From DATMNR01 sp963702765 (GTDB lineage Bacteria; Chloroflexota; Ktedonobacteria; Ktedonobacterales; Ktedonobacteraceae), in contig CAVPEB010000008.1 in NCBI GenBank assembly GCA_963702765.1, positions 42,937 through 106,936 of the forward strand: a stretch of DNA of 64,000 bases, written 5' to 3'. This document shows positions 7,573-15,246 of this stretch, piece by piece (the stretch's first letter is position 1; every line of letters begins with the position of its first letter). The notes below the pieces were generated by a model. It made no database searches and was not told the origin of the DNA. It worked only from the letters and a program-made list of their open reading frames with translations. A program made the position numbers and the translations under genes.

Positions 7573-8114
7573 AACTTTCTGATTTGCGGCCAGCTCCTGG
7601 TTCGCATAAACGTGAAAAGCGCATAGGTCGTGGACACGGTTCCGGTCGTGGGAAGACTGCTGGCCGTGGCACAAAAGGCCAGAAGGCTCGCACAGGCGGC
7701 ACAATACATCGAGCATTTAATGGTGGTCAGACGCGTCTCTCAAAGAGACTGCCATTTGTGCGTGGTCTTGGCAATAGCAATCTGGCTTTTCGTCACGACT
7801 ATGCTACTGTAAATGTTACTGATCTTAAGCTCTTTGAAGCGGGTGCTCAAATTACTCCTGAGGTGCTTGTAGCACAAGGCTTTATGACAAAGGCTGAGGG
7901 CAAAGGTTTGGTGAAGATCCTTGGTGATGGTGAATTGGATCGAGCCTTAACAGTGCGTGCCCATAAGTTTACTGCCGGAGCGAGGACTAAGATTGAAGCC
8001 GCGGGCGGTACTATCGAGATAATTCCGACAAAAGTGTACGGAAAACCGAAGACAAAGAGGCGTAGGGACGAAGAAGGCAAGAAAGTACCATCGCCATACA
8101 ACACGAAAGCATAG
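7569..8114 (+). CDS. rplO: 50S ribosomal protein L15
   Basis: L15 is a late-assembly protein that bridges several 23S rRNA domains. The N-terminal Gly/Arg/Lys-rich part (MKLSDLRPAPGSHKREKRIG, GHGSGRGKTAGRGTKGQKAR) is diagnostic, and the C-terminal domain is also recognisable (ALTVRAHKFTAGARTKIEAA). At 181 residues it is about 35 longer than usual owing to a charged C-terminal tail. It starts within the end of rpmD and precedes secY by 54 nt, the canonical order. Confidence 0.96.
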   Translation: MKLSDLRPAPGSHKREKRIGRGHGSGRGKTAGRGTKGQKARTGGTIHRAFNGGQTRLSKRLPFVRGLGNSNLAFRHDYATVNVTDLKLFEAGAQITPEVLVAQGFMTKAEGKGLVKILGDGELDRALTVRAHKFTAGARTKIEAAGGTIEIIPTKVYGKPKTKRRRDEEGKKVPSPYNTKA

Positions 8115-8168
8115 ATGCTCGTTATGCCTTCGTGTTGTCTCTGCGTTGTTTCGTGAAAGGAGACTCCC

Positions 8169-9491
8169 ATGTGGGAAAGACTGCGCAGTATCTGGACAAT
8201 ACCAGATCTACGCAAAAAGATTCTCTTCACTCTCTTGATGTTGCTTGTTTTCCGCGTACTCGCTCATATCCCTGTACCGTTAACGCACACCGAGGAGCAA
8301 GCCCTGGCTAATCTCTTCTCTTCGAGCGGTAACCAGAATCTGAGCCAGTTGCTCGGACTGCTGGATGTTTTTTCGGGTGGGTCTTTGCAACAGTTTTCTA
8401 TAGTTGCGTTAGGAGTTTATCCATATATCACCGCAACTATTGTCATGCAACTTCTCATGCCGATTATTCCGGCGTTGGAGAATATGAATCGTGAAGGCGA
8501 AGCCGGGCGTCTGCGCTTCAGCCAGATCACGCGCATCGTGACAGTGCCTCTGGCATTCTTACAGGCGCTTGGCAATACGGCGATTTTTGTGCGTTATGGC
8601 GTATTGACGAATTTCAGTCTTTTCGATCCAAACTATGCATTGGAGTCATGGGCAATTGTGCTTTCCCTGGTTGCTGGCACAATGGTTCTGGTGTGGATTG
8701 GTGAACTGATCACGGAGAATGGTGTTGGTAATGGTATCTCTATCATCATCTTTGGTGGTATCGTGAGCCGAATACCTTCATTTGTGCAGCAGGGAGTTAC
8801 AGCCAGCTCAACAGGTAGCATTGTAAGTATAGCGGTCTTTTTGCTTATTGGTTTAGTGACAATCCTTGCAATAGTGTATGTGTATCAGGGGCAGAGGCGC
8901 GTGCCAATCGAGTATCCGACTAAGCGCATGGTGGGGCGAGGAATGCTGGTGGGTACGGCCCAACGGACGTATATTCCGATGCAGGTCAACAGTGCTGGGA
9001 TGATTCCGCTCATCTTCGCGCAGTCGATACTAATATTCCCAGCAGTGCTGGCTCAATACCTTGCGGCCAGTAATACTACCTGGTTAGCAAATACTGCGAA
9101 TTGGATTGGAACCTATATTGCTAATACATCAACGTGGTACTATTGGGCCATCTACTTTGTGTTAGTAGTTGCATTTACGTACTTCTACGCGTATGTTGTA
9201 TGGCAACAGCAGAACATACCAGAAACCTTACAGAAGCAAGGTGCGCATGTACCTGGGTATAGACCAGGCGAAGCGACACGCAGACACTTGAACGATATCC
9301 TCAACCGGGTGACGTTAGGTGGTGCGCTGTTTCTGGGAACAGTAGCGGTTTTGCCATTCTTCGCTCGCGTGGGTGGAAATCAGCTATTGAGTAGCGCTGC
9401 ACTCTTGATTGTAGTAGGAGTAGTGCTGGATACCGTTAGACAAATTGAAGCCCAGATGGTAATGCGTAACTATTCGGGATTTCTCACTTAA
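8169..9491 (+). CDS. secY: Preprotein translocase subunit SecY
   Basis: SecY is the channel subunit of the Sec translocon in the cytoplasmic membrane. The 440-residue product has the usual length and about ten hydrophobic segments. Family motifs include the amphipathic start with DLRKKILFTLLMLLVFRV, GVYPYITATIVMQLL after the plug region, and the cytosolic loop GQRRVPIEYPTKRM. The C-terminal loop TLQKQGAHVPGYRPGEATRRH lies before the last two helices. It follows rplO and precedes adk by 24 nt, as in classical spc operons. It is intact. Confidence 0.97.
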   Translation: MWERLRSIWTIPDLRKKILFTLLMLLVFRVLAHIPVPLTHTEEQALANLFSSSGNQNLSQLLGLLDVFSGGSLQQFSIVALGVYPYITATIVMQLLMPIIPALENMNREGEAGRLRFSQITRIVTVPLAFLQALGNTAIFVRYGVLTNFSLFDPNYALESWAIVLSLVAGTMVLVWIGELITENGVGNGISIIIFGGIVSRIPSFVQQGVTASSTGSIVSIAVFLLIGLVTILAIVYVYQGQRRVPIEYPTKRMVGRGMLVGTAQRTYIPMQVNSAGMIPLIFAQSILIFPAVLAQYLAASNTTWLANTANWIGTYIANTSTWYYWAIYFVLVVAFTYFYAYVVWQQQNIPETLQKQGAHVPGYRPGEATRRHLNDILNRVTLGGALFLGTVAVLPFFARVGGNQLLSSAALLIVVGVVLDTVRQIEAQMVMRNYSGFLT

Positions 9492-9515
9492 AAAGGTTCA
9501 CACCGGAGGGTAAAC

Positions 9516-10172
9516 GTGTATATTATCCTGGTCGGCGCACAAGGATCGGGCAAGGGAACGCAGGCCGAATTGCTTTCGCAAACGCTCGGCGTTCCGCATA
9601 TTGCCAGTGGAGACCTCTTTCGTAATGCGATTGATGAGAAGACTGAGCTGGGACTTAAAGCCAAAGTGTACATTGATCGTGGAGAACTGGTTCCTGACGA
9701 TTTGACTGTAACGATGGTAGTGAAACGCCTCGAAGAGCCAGACTGTTCGCATGGAGTGTTGTTTGACGGCTTTCCACGCACAGTGGCTCAGGCAGAGGTT
9801 TTAGACAGAGGGTTGCAGGAAGTTGGGAAACACATTGATCTTGCAATCTACCTGGAAGTACCTCGCGATGAGTTGCTTAAGAGGCTTTCGGGGCGCTACA
9901 TCTGCAGGGCGAGTCAGCACGTTTATAATGTGAGTACCCATCCGCCAAAAGTAGCAGGTGTATGTGATATAGATGGAAGTGATTTGTATCAACGCTCTGA
10001 TGATACAGGTGAAGCGGTTCAAAAGCGATTGGATATCTTTTTCAACGAGACGATTCGATTGCTTGATTACTATGGGAAGCAGAACAAATTGGTAGAAGTG
10101 GATGGAAACCAGGATATCGACCAGGTGCAACAATCGCTCCTCAAAGTGATACGTAGCCGAAAAGTTTCGTAG
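9516..10172 (+). CDS. adk: Adenylate kinase
   Basis: Adenylate kinase interconverts ATP plus AMP and two ADP in the cytoplasm. The GTG start follows CCGGAGGGTA. The Walker A loop GAQGSGKGT is at residues 7-15, the AMP-binding region HIASGDLFRNAI follows, and FDGFPRTVAQAE is the family signature near residue 85. The lid region (about residues 125-165) has two cysteines rather than the four of the zinc-type lid, so zinc binding there is doubtful. Length is 218 residues, typical for the long-lid form. It lies between secY and infA; the map gene often found here is missing. Confidence 0.96.
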   Translation: MYIILVGAQGSGKGTQAELLSQTLGVPHIASGDLFRNAIDEKTELGLKAKVYIDRGELVPDDLTVTMVVKRLEEPDCSHGVLFDGFPRTVAQAEVLDRGLQEVGKHIDLAIYLEVPRDELLKRLSGRYICRASQHVYNVSTHPPKVAGVCDIDGSDLYQRSDDTGEAVQKRLDIFFNETIRLLDYYGKQNKLVEVDGNQDIDQVQQSLLKVIRSRKVS

Positions 10173-10201
10173 AGAAGTGTCAAAAGTGATAGAAAAACCA
10201 C

Positions 10202-10230
10202 TCGACATTTCTATACATTTGTGCTATAAT
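10202..10230 (+). promoter_or_regulatory. Sigma-70-type promoter upstream of infA
   Basis: A -35 box TCGACA (10202-10207) and a perfect -10 box TATAAT (10225-10230) are separated by 17 nt. Transcription would start near 10237 and give an 80-nt leader before infA. This is a possible internal promoter for the infA-rpmJ-rpsM-rpsK-rpsD-rpoA-rplQ section, so the cluster need not be one transcript. Confidence 0.7.
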
Positions 10231-10242
10231 TCGTAGTTGGCT

Positions 10243-10270
10243 GCAGCAGTGTCAACTGCTGCCATTTTAT
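10243..10270 (+). promoter_or_regulatory. Hairpin in infA leader (possible attenuator)
   Basis: GCAGCAG (10243-10249) pairs with CTGCTGC (10256-10262) around a 6-nt loop and is followed by ATTTTATCTT. It lies just downstream of the infA promoter, so it is in the first 30 nt of the transcript. The U-tract is imperfect, so it could be a weak terminator or attenuator, or simply a stabilising 5' hairpin. Confidence 0.45.
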
Positions 10271-10314
10271 CTTGGAATCATTACTTCTAAAGTCGTCGTT
10301 AGAGAAAGGATGCT

Positions 10315-10536
10315 ATGCCAAAGAAGGATGAAATTGAAGTAGAGGGTAAAGTAATAGAGGCCCTCCCTAATGCCATGTTTAAGGTTGAAATAGATGAACA
10401 ACACCACGTTCTTGCTGTTCTCTCCGGACGGATACGAATGAATTTTGTGCGTATTGTGCCGGGTGATAAGGTGAAGGTAGTACTTTCACCCTATGACCTG
10501 ACACGCGGTCGCATAACATGGCGCGTGAGATCGTGA
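10315..10536 (+). CDS. infA: Translation initiation factor IF-1
   Basis: IF-1 is the OB-fold factor that occupies the A site of the small subunit during initiation. The 73-residue product has the normal length and pattern: EVEGKVIEALPNAMFKVEI, HHVLAVLSGRIRMNFVRIVPGDKV and LSPYDLTRGRITWRV. The ATG follows GAAAGGATGCT. It has its own likely promoter 85 nt upstream and is followed by a 172-nt gap before rpmJ. Confidence 0.97.
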   Translation: MPKKDEIEVEGKVIEALPNAMFKVEIDEQHHVLAVLSGRIRMNFVRIVPGDKVKVVLSPYDLTRGRITWRVRS

Positions 10537-10708
10537 GGCGGTGTATCCCTCTCTTTCACTCTTCCATTTCTTCCAATGAGCATCTTTAACGACGCGAGTA
10601 GATAGGGTGGGTAGACTCCATGGATAGGGCGGAAAAGTTGAACGGTTGGATGAATGTCTATCTCTTTTACTTATTCCATTTCTTGCATAGAACTGAGGAG
10701 GGCAAATT
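10537..10708 (+). other. Intergenic region infA-rpmJ
   Basis: This 172-nt spacer holds no gene. It contains an imperfect direct repeat of about 26 nt (near 10552-10577 and 10660-10687; shared core TTCCATTTCTT). A pyrimidine-rich stretch runs up to the rpmJ ribosome binding site GAGGAGGG. I see no clear terminator or strong stem. Confidence 0.4.
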
Positions 10709-10825
10709 ATGAAAGTACGTGCTTCGGTAAAGCCGCGTTGTGAAAGCTGTAAGGTGATTCGACGTAATCGAGTCGTAATGATTATCTGTAGTAAAGACCC
10801 AAAGCATAAGCAAAAGCAGGGCTAA
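10709..10825 (+). CDS. rpmJ: 50S ribosomal protein L36
   Basis: This 38-residue gene is easy to miss because of its size. The product MKVRASVKPRCESCKVIRRN and so on is the classical zinc-binding L36, with ligands C11, C14, C27 and H33. It ends in KHKQKQG. A GAGGAGGG site precedes the ATG by 7 nt. The gene sits between infA and rpsM in the canonical order and is followed at once by the structured rpsM leader. Confidence 0.95.
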   Translation: MKVRASVKPRCESCKVIRRNRVVMIICSKDPKHKQKQG

Positions 10826-10827
10826 TA

Positions 10828-10880
10828 CTTCCTTACATTCAGATGAGAAAGCTGCGAGAGCAGCGTTTCTGAATGCATAA
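10828..10880 (+). promoter_or_regulatory. rpsM leader RNA element, copy 1 of a shared motif
   Basis: This is a compact fold. A closing stem CATTCAGA (10836-10843) with TCTGAATG (10868-10875) encloses an asymmetric internal loop and a hairpin GCTGC-GAGA-GCAGC (10851-10864) with a GNRA-type tetraloop. The 24 nt from 10828 to 10851 are identical to 12424-12447 upstream of rpoA, and the block GTTTCTGAAT also recurs there. Two copies within 1.6 kb, both just before ribosomal or RNA polymerase genes, suggest a regulatory element such as an S4 or S13 feedback site. The regulator is not known from sequence. Confidence 0.65.
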
Positions 10881-10894
10881 TAAGTATAATGAAT

Positions 10895-10942
10895 GTTTCA
10901 AGTTTCAAGCACGGACTAAACTTGAAACTCGAGGTTCGAAAC
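10895..10942 (+). promoter_or_regulatory. Second hairpin in rpsM leader, next to the ribosome binding site
   Basis: AGTTTCAAG (10901-10909) pairs perfectly with CTTGAAACT (10921-10929). The left arm is preceded by another GTTTCAAG copy and the right arm is followed by GTTCGAAAC, so alternative pairings are possible. It ends just before the GGAGGAAAAG ribosome binding site of rpsM and could affect ribosome access. Confidence 0.45.
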
Positions 10943-10953
10943 TGGAGGAAAAG

Positions 10954-11337
10954 ATGGCTAGAATCGCCGGCGTTGACATTCCACGCGATAAGCGTGTGGA
11001 GATTTCGCTGACGTACATTTATGGGATCGGCTTAACAACAAGCCGTAAGATCCTGGAGCGAACACGGATTGACCCTGACACACGGGTGAAAAATCTGACT
11101 GAAGAAGAAGTCAACCGCCTTCGCGAATTTATCGACCGCGAACACAAAGTTGAGGGCGACTTACGCCGCGAAGTGGACATGAACATTAAGCGGCTTATTG
11201 AAATCGGCTCTTATCGTGGTATGCGTCATCGTCGTAATCTGCCAGTGCGAGGTCAGCGTACACGTACAAATGCGCGCACACGTCGTGGTCCGAAGAGGAC
11301 AGTGGCAGGTAAGAAAAGAGCAACAGCTAAGAAGTAA
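10954..11337 (+). CDS. rpsM: 30S ribosomal protein S13
   Basis: S13 sits at the head of the small subunit and contacts the P-site tRNA and L5. The 127-residue product begins MARIAGVDIPRDKRVEISLT and has YIYGIGLTTSRKIL and the C-terminal tRNA-contacting tail GQRTRTNARTRRGPKRTVAG. The ATG at 10954 is chosen because it starts at the conserved N-terminus and follows TGGAGGAAAAG; the frame is open for 27 more codons through the leader. It is the first gene of the alpha section (rpsM-rpsK-rpsD-rpoA-rplQ). Confidence 0.97.
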   Translation: MARIAGVDIPRDKRVEISLTYIYGIGLTTSRKILERTRIDPDTRVKNLTEEEVNRLREFIDREHKVEGDLRREVDMNIKRLIEIGSYRGMRHRRNLPVRGQRTRTNARTRRGPKRTVAGKKRATAKK

Positions 11338-11359
11338 CGCCGGGAGGTATTGCAAACGT

Positions 11360-11761
11360 ATGGCGGCAGACAAAAAGAAATCAACAGGCAAGCCAAGGCG
11401 GCGTGAACGCAAGTCCATTCCGCGTGGCCAGGCGCATATCCAAGCAACTTTTAATAACACAATCGTCACTTTGACAGACCCCAATGGGAATGTTATCTCC
11501 TGGGGAAGTGCTGGTGGCCAGGGCTTCAAAGGCTCGCGAAAGAGTACCCCATATGCTGCGCAGGTCACAGCAGAATCAGCAGCACGCAAGGCGATGGAGC
11601 ATGGTTTGAGGCAAATCGAAGTGTTCGTCAAAGGGCCTGGTTCTGGCCGTGAGGCGGCGATTCGCTCATTACAAGCTGCTGGACTGAATATCACTTCGAT
11701 CATTGATGTAACACCTATTCCGCACAATGGCTGCCGACCGCCGAAGCGGCGTCGGGTGTAA
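11360..11761 (+). CDS. rpsK: 30S ribosomal protein S11
   Basis: S11 lines the platform of the small subunit near the mRNA exit. The 133-residue product has a basic N-terminus, then GQAHIQATFNNTIVTLTDPN, SWGSAGGQGFKGSRKSTPYA and the end TPIPHNGCRPPKRRRV, all typical. The start at 11360 follows CGGGAGGT. The open frame extends upstream into rpsM, but without family similarity. Confidence 0.97.
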   Translation: MAADKKKSTGKPRRRERKSIPRGQAHIQATFNNTIVTLTDPNGNVISWGSAGGQGFKGSRKSTPYAAQVTAESAARKAMEHGLRQIEVFVKGPGSGREAAIRSLQAAGLNITSIIDVTPIPHNGCRPPKRRRV

Positions 11762-11794
11762 TCCGTGAAGTGCGTGTGAGGAGGAGTCAACTAC

Positions 11795-12421
11795 ATGGCC
11801 CGTTATACCGGCCCCGTCTGCAAGTTGTGCAGGCGCGAGGGGGTAAAACTTTTTCTAAAGGGCGACAAGTGCATGACAAAGTGCACACTTGATCGCCGCA
11901 ACACCCGGCCAGGACAACATGGTACGGGTCGACAACGCAAAGCTTCTGGTTATGCGTTGCAATTACGTGAAAAACAGAAGGTAAGGCGCACATATGGCTT
12001 GTTGGAGCGCCAGTTCCGCAAGACTTTTGATACAGCGGCACGCCGTCCAGGTAGGACGGGCGAAAACCTGCTCCAAATTCTGGAGATGCGTCTGGACAAT
12101 CTGGTCTATCGTCTCGGGTTCGCGGATTCGCGTGCTCAGGCTCGCCAGCTTGTTTGTCATGGTCATTTTGCTGTAAATGGTCGTAAAACCGATATTCCTT
12201 CATTTGTTGCAAAACCAAATGATGTGATTAGTGTGCGTGAGAGAAGTAAAGGTCTTGAGTATTTCAAGACGCGCGCTCTGCTACTTGCACAAAAAGGGGT
12301 GCCTGCATGGCTGAGTCTGAACATCGATGAGATGACAGGGCGGGTCATGTCGCTACCTTCGCGAACAGAACTAGAACTGCCATTTGAAGAGCAGATGGTG
12401 GTTGAATATTACCAACGGTAA
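11795..12421 (+). CDS. rpsD: 30S ribosomal protein S4
   Basis: S4 is a primary 16S rRNA-binding protein and in many bacteria represses its own operon. The 208-residue product has the usual length, with the N-terminal part ARYTGPVCKLCRREGVKLFL and the S4 RNA-binding domain LDNLVYRLGFADSRAQARQL with HGHFAVNGRKTDIPS. Only two closely spaced cysteines (CKLC) are present in the N-terminal region, with a third further on. The order rpsD-rpoA is the one seen in many bacteria. The rpoA leader element begins 3 nt after its stop. Confidence 0.97.
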   Translation: MARYTGPVCKLCRREGVKLFLKGDKCMTKCTLDRRNTRPGQHGTGRQRKASGYALQLREKQKVRRTYGLLERQFRKTFDTAARRPGRTGENLLQILEMRLDNLVYRLGFADSRAQARQLVCHGHFAVNGRKTDIPSFVAKPNDVISVRERSKGLEYFKTRALLLAQKGVPAWLSLNIDEMTGRVMSLPSRTELELPFEEQMVVEYYQR

Positions 12422-12721
12422 TGCTTCCTTACATTCAGATGAGAAAGGTGTAGTCGCACCTTTCAGGCTGTCTCCTTACATTTTGTCTGACAGCAGTGTT
12501 TCTGAATACATATGCAATAGATAATACGTCGATCAGCGGATGGGTATATGCCTTCACCAGCCAATACAAAAAGGCCGAAGGCGCAGGACTCTTGGACTAC
12601 CCACTTTTCCGTGTTTTCTTCTAAGAGGGATTCTAGGGCTAGAGGTAGAATACTTGGAACAGTCTCTAAATATCCCTTCAAGGAAAAGCAGGATCCGGAT
12701 GGTAGGAAAAGAAAGGCAGGT
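12422..12721 (+). promoter_or_regulatory. rpoA leader with copy 2 of the shared RNA motif
   Basis: The 300-nt space between rpsD and rpoA starts with the 24-nt block also found before rpsM (12424-12447). ATTCAGA (12433-12439) pairs with TCTGAAT (12501-12507) as outer stem. Inside are two hairpins in place of one: AAAGGTG/CACCTTT (12444-12450 and 12457-12463) and GCTGTC/GACAGC (12467-12472 and 12489-12494). A second partial copy of CCTTACATT lies at about 12474. The remaining 200 nt up to the likely start have no clear stem but stay in frame with rpoA. The position suggests separate control of rpoA-rplQ. Confidence 0.6.
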
Positions 12722-13708
12722 TTGACCTTGGAAGAAATTACTCTGCCTCGCATTAAAAATACAAAAACTCAGGGAAACTATGCGAGCTATGATATTGAGC
12801 CTTTAGAGGCTGGGTATGGAATGACCCTGGGCAATGCGCTGCGGCGTGTGTTACTCTCGTCTCTCCCAGGAGCAGCAGTGACCTCTATTCGTATTGATGG
12901 AGTACAGCATGAATTTCAGGACATCCCGCATGTAATGGAGGATGTCACAGATATCGTGCTGAACGTCAAGAAACTGCGCCTACGCTCCTTTTCGGATCAT
13001 CCAGTGTCGATGCGCCTGGAGGTGAGTGGAGAACGTGTAGTAACAGCGGCGGATATTATGGCGCCGAGTACTGTAGAGATTGTGAATCCGGATCTCTATA
13101 TTGCGACACTTGATAATGAAGATGCTCACCTCGAGATGGAGCTGGTCGTTGAAACAGGTAGGGGTTATGTACCTGCCGATTCAAAGGAAGATCAACCCAT
13201 CGGGGTGATTCCAGTAGATGCCATTTACACACCGGTTCAAAAGGTAAATTATACCGTTGAGCATACACGCGTGGGTCAAATGACTAACTACGATAAAATT
13301 GTTCTTGATGTCTGGACCGATGGCACTCTCTTACCGGATGAGGCATTACGTCAGAGTGCTGATATTCTGGTGCGACACTTTACGCAGCTCGCTAACTATC
13401 GAGCTACGTTGGCTGAACCAGAGAAGCCACCTTTGAGCAGTATACCAATACCGCAGAAGATTTATGATACTCCAATCGAGGAGCTTGATCTTTCGGTGCG
13501 TGCTTATAACTGCCTCAAGCGTAGTAACATTACAAAAGTGGGCCAGGTATTATCGATGAACGAAGAAGATTTGCTTGGCGTGCGAAACTTTGGCGAGAAG
13601 AGTTTGCAAGAACTGCGCGAGCGATTGCTCTTGCGCAACTTCCTGCCAAATCCACGTACCAGCGCTGTTGGGGCCGACATGGACGGCGATCACGAAATGG
13701 AGGACTGA
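12722..13708 (+). CDS. rpoA: DNA-directed RNA polymerase subunit alpha
   Basis: The alpha subunit nucleates RNA polymerase assembly and contacts activators and UP elements. The N-terminal domain has LEAGYGMTLGNALRRVLLSS and AAVTSIRIDGVQHEFQDI; the linker starts near residue 235. The C-terminal domain has ELDLSVRAYNCLKRSNI and LGVRNFGEKSLQELRERL. The start is uncertain. TTG at 12722 gives 328 residues, the family length, and follows a weak purine-rich site; TTG at 12728 is also possible. An ATG at 12548 is in frame but would add 58 residues without recognisable similarity. The gene is followed by rplQ after 1 nt. Confidence 0.95.
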   Translation: MTLEEITLPRIKNTKTQGNYASYDIEPLEAGYGMTLGNALRRVLLSSLPGAAVTSIRIDGVQHEFQDIPHVMEDVTDIVLNVKKLRLRSFSDHPVSMRLEVSGERVVTAADIMAPSTVEIVNPDLYIATLDNEDAHLEMELVVETGRGYVPADSKEDQPIGVIPVDAIYTPVQKVNYTVEHTRVGQMTNYDKIVLDVWTDGTLLPDEALRQSADILVRHFTQLANYRATLAEPEKPPLSSIPIPQKIYDTPIEELDLSVRAYNCLKRSNITKVGQVLSMNEEDLLGVRNFGEKSLQELRERLLLRNFLPNPRTSAVGADMDGDHEMED

Positions 13709-13709
13709 G

Positions 13710-14336
13710 TTGAGGCACCGAGTTGCCGGTAATCGGATGAGTATGCCCGAGCCACGCCGACGTTCTGCGCGTCGAAACTTGATGGCTGGACTGATCCGCT
13801 ATGATCGGATAAAAACCACTGAAGCACGCGCACGTGCTATTCGGGGTGAGACTGAAAAGTTACTAACTATAGCTATTAGAGGGTATCTTGCTTCCCAGGA
13901 GCATATGGCTTCAGTTGTTTCTGATGATGAGAAAGCCGCTCAAATCCTGGCTTTCGCACGCAAAGGCCGCTTCTCTTTCGAGAAACGGGTTGATTCGAAT
14001 GAAGATCGTGCCGATCAGGGAAAGCCGCCTTTGACTGATAAGGGACGCAAGTTCCTGGAAAAGAAGTACAAGGATCGTCGTGAAGAATTGCTTCGTATCA
14101 TTTCGAACGAGGATGAGGCAGAGGAAGCGTTACAGGTGGCATATGAAGCAATGGTGATAGAGTTGCATGCACGTCGTCAGATCTTGAAGGCACTTCCAGA
14201 TGAATTAGTTGTCAAGAAGATCTTTGATGAGCTTGCACCGCGTTATGTTGGTCGTCCCGGCGGCTATACTCGTATAACGAAACTTGGCAGGCGTTTGGGC
14301 GATGCTTCCGAAATGGCACAAATTGCCCTGGTATAG
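13710..14336 (+). CDS. rplQ: 50S ribosomal protein L17 with internal insertion
   Basis: L17 lies near the exit tunnel. The TTG start at 13710 gives the family N-terminus (MRHRVAGNRM with the initiator) and follows TGGAGGACTGAG. Residues 1-62 (RRSARRNLMAGLIRYDRIKT, AIRGETEKLLTIA) and the end (DELVVKKIFDELAPRYVGRP, GGYTRITKLGRRLGDASEMA) are canonical. Between them, roughly residues 65-150, there is a highly charged, probably helical insertion with DKGRKFLEKKYKDRREELLR. The total of 208 residues compares with about 116-130. No frameshift is needed, so the insertion appears genuine. Confidence 0.93.
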   Translation: MRHRVAGNRMSMPEPRRRSARRNLMAGLIRYDRIKTTEARARAIRGETEKLLTIAIRGYLASQEHMASVVSDDEKAAQILAFARKGRFSFEKRVDSNEDRADQGKPPLTDKGRKFLEKKYKDRREELLRIISNEDEAEEALQVAYEAMVIELHARRQILKALPDELVVKKIFDELAPRYVGRPGGYTRITKLGRRLGDASEMAQIALV

Positions 14337-14450
14337 ATTTAGTTCTGCGAGAGAGTCCTGAAAAACCTTTATGTGAGGTTTCTATCCAAAGAGTGATGGG
14401 ATAAAAGAGCGGGGGAATGGGAACGTACTCTGCTAGAATCTTTGCAGATC

Positions 14451-15221
14451 ATGAAACTCGCGTGTGGAATAGAGTATGATGGCACCGACTATCACGGCTT
14501 TCAACGCCAATCGCGTGGTCATGGGCCAACGATACAGGGAACCTTAGAAGAGGCGATTGAGCATATCTCTGGCAAGATGTCTGTTGTGTTTGGCGCTGGA
14601 CGCACAGATGCAGGGGTACATGCAAGCGGGCAGGTGATTCACTTTAGCTCGGAAGCAAAATTGACTTCGCATGAATGGATGAAAGCTATCAACGCAACCT
14701 TACCCAGGTCGGTAGCTGTGCAGTGGACAAAAGAAGTAACTGATGGCTTTCATGCACGGTACAGTGCGAAGAGTCGCTCTTATCGGTATACGATTTGGAA
14801 CGATGAGGCACCGTCACCGTTGAAGGCAAGATATAGTTACCATTGGCCTCATCCGCTAGCGGTTGACTTGATGAATCAAGCATGCCAGCTACTATTGGGG
14901 CGCAAGGAATTTGGAGCTTTTGGGCGCAGTCCTGATGCAACGAACCCGTTGAAATTAGGGCCGCATTCCAGTATTCGTACGATGCTTGAGGCGGGTTGCA
15001 AGCGTCAAGATGCACTTATGTATTGTGATTTTACCGCGGACGCCTTCCTTACGGGGATGGTTCGCAGGATTGTTGGAACGCTGTTGCTCGTAGGGCAGAG
15101 ACGACTGAGTCTCGACGAATTTGACACTATCGTGCAACGTGCTGAAAAGACGCATCCCGGTTCGGCAGCTCCACCGCATGGGCTTTGCCTGGTACGGGTT
15201 ACGTATCCTGAAGATTTTTGA
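14451..15221 (+). CDS. truA: tRNA pseudouridine(38-40) synthase TruA
   Basis: TruA converts uridines 38-40 of the tRNA anticodon stem to pseudouridine. The 256-residue product has the family length and shows IEYDGTDYHGFQRQ at the start. The catalytic aspartate lies in VFGAGRTDAGVHASGQVIHF, and FLTGMVRRIVGTLLLVG is near the C-terminus. ATG at 14451 is preferred; TTG at 14442 is an in-frame alternative. The gene lies between rplQ and rplM, the same neighbourhood as in Bacillus. Confidence 0.95.
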   Translation: MKLACGIEYDGTDYHGFQRQSRGHGPTIQGTLEEAIEHISGKMSVVFGAGRTDAGVHASGQVIHFSSEAKLTSHEWMKAINATLPRSVAVQWTKEVTDGFHARYSAKSRSYRYTIWNDEAPSPLKARYSYHWPHPLAVDLMNQACQLLLGRKEFGAFGRSPDATNPLKLGPHSSIRTMLEAGCKRQDALMYCDFTADAFLTGMVRRIVGTLLLVGQRRLSLDEFDTIVQRAEKTHPGSAAPPHGLCLVRVTYPEDF

Positions 15222-15246
15222 CAAGCAAAAGAGGGCAGAACAAACC

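Noticed and set aside
10930..10945. GGTTCGAAA resembling a tRNA T-loop
   Set aside because: No acceptor stem, D-arm or anticodon arm can be drawn around it. It is part of the rpsM leader hairpins.
12548..12721. 58-residue in-frame N-terminal extension of rpoA
   Set aside because: The stretch has no similarity to alpha subunits and no good ribosome binding site, and it overlaps the leader region. A TTG start near 12722 gives the family length.
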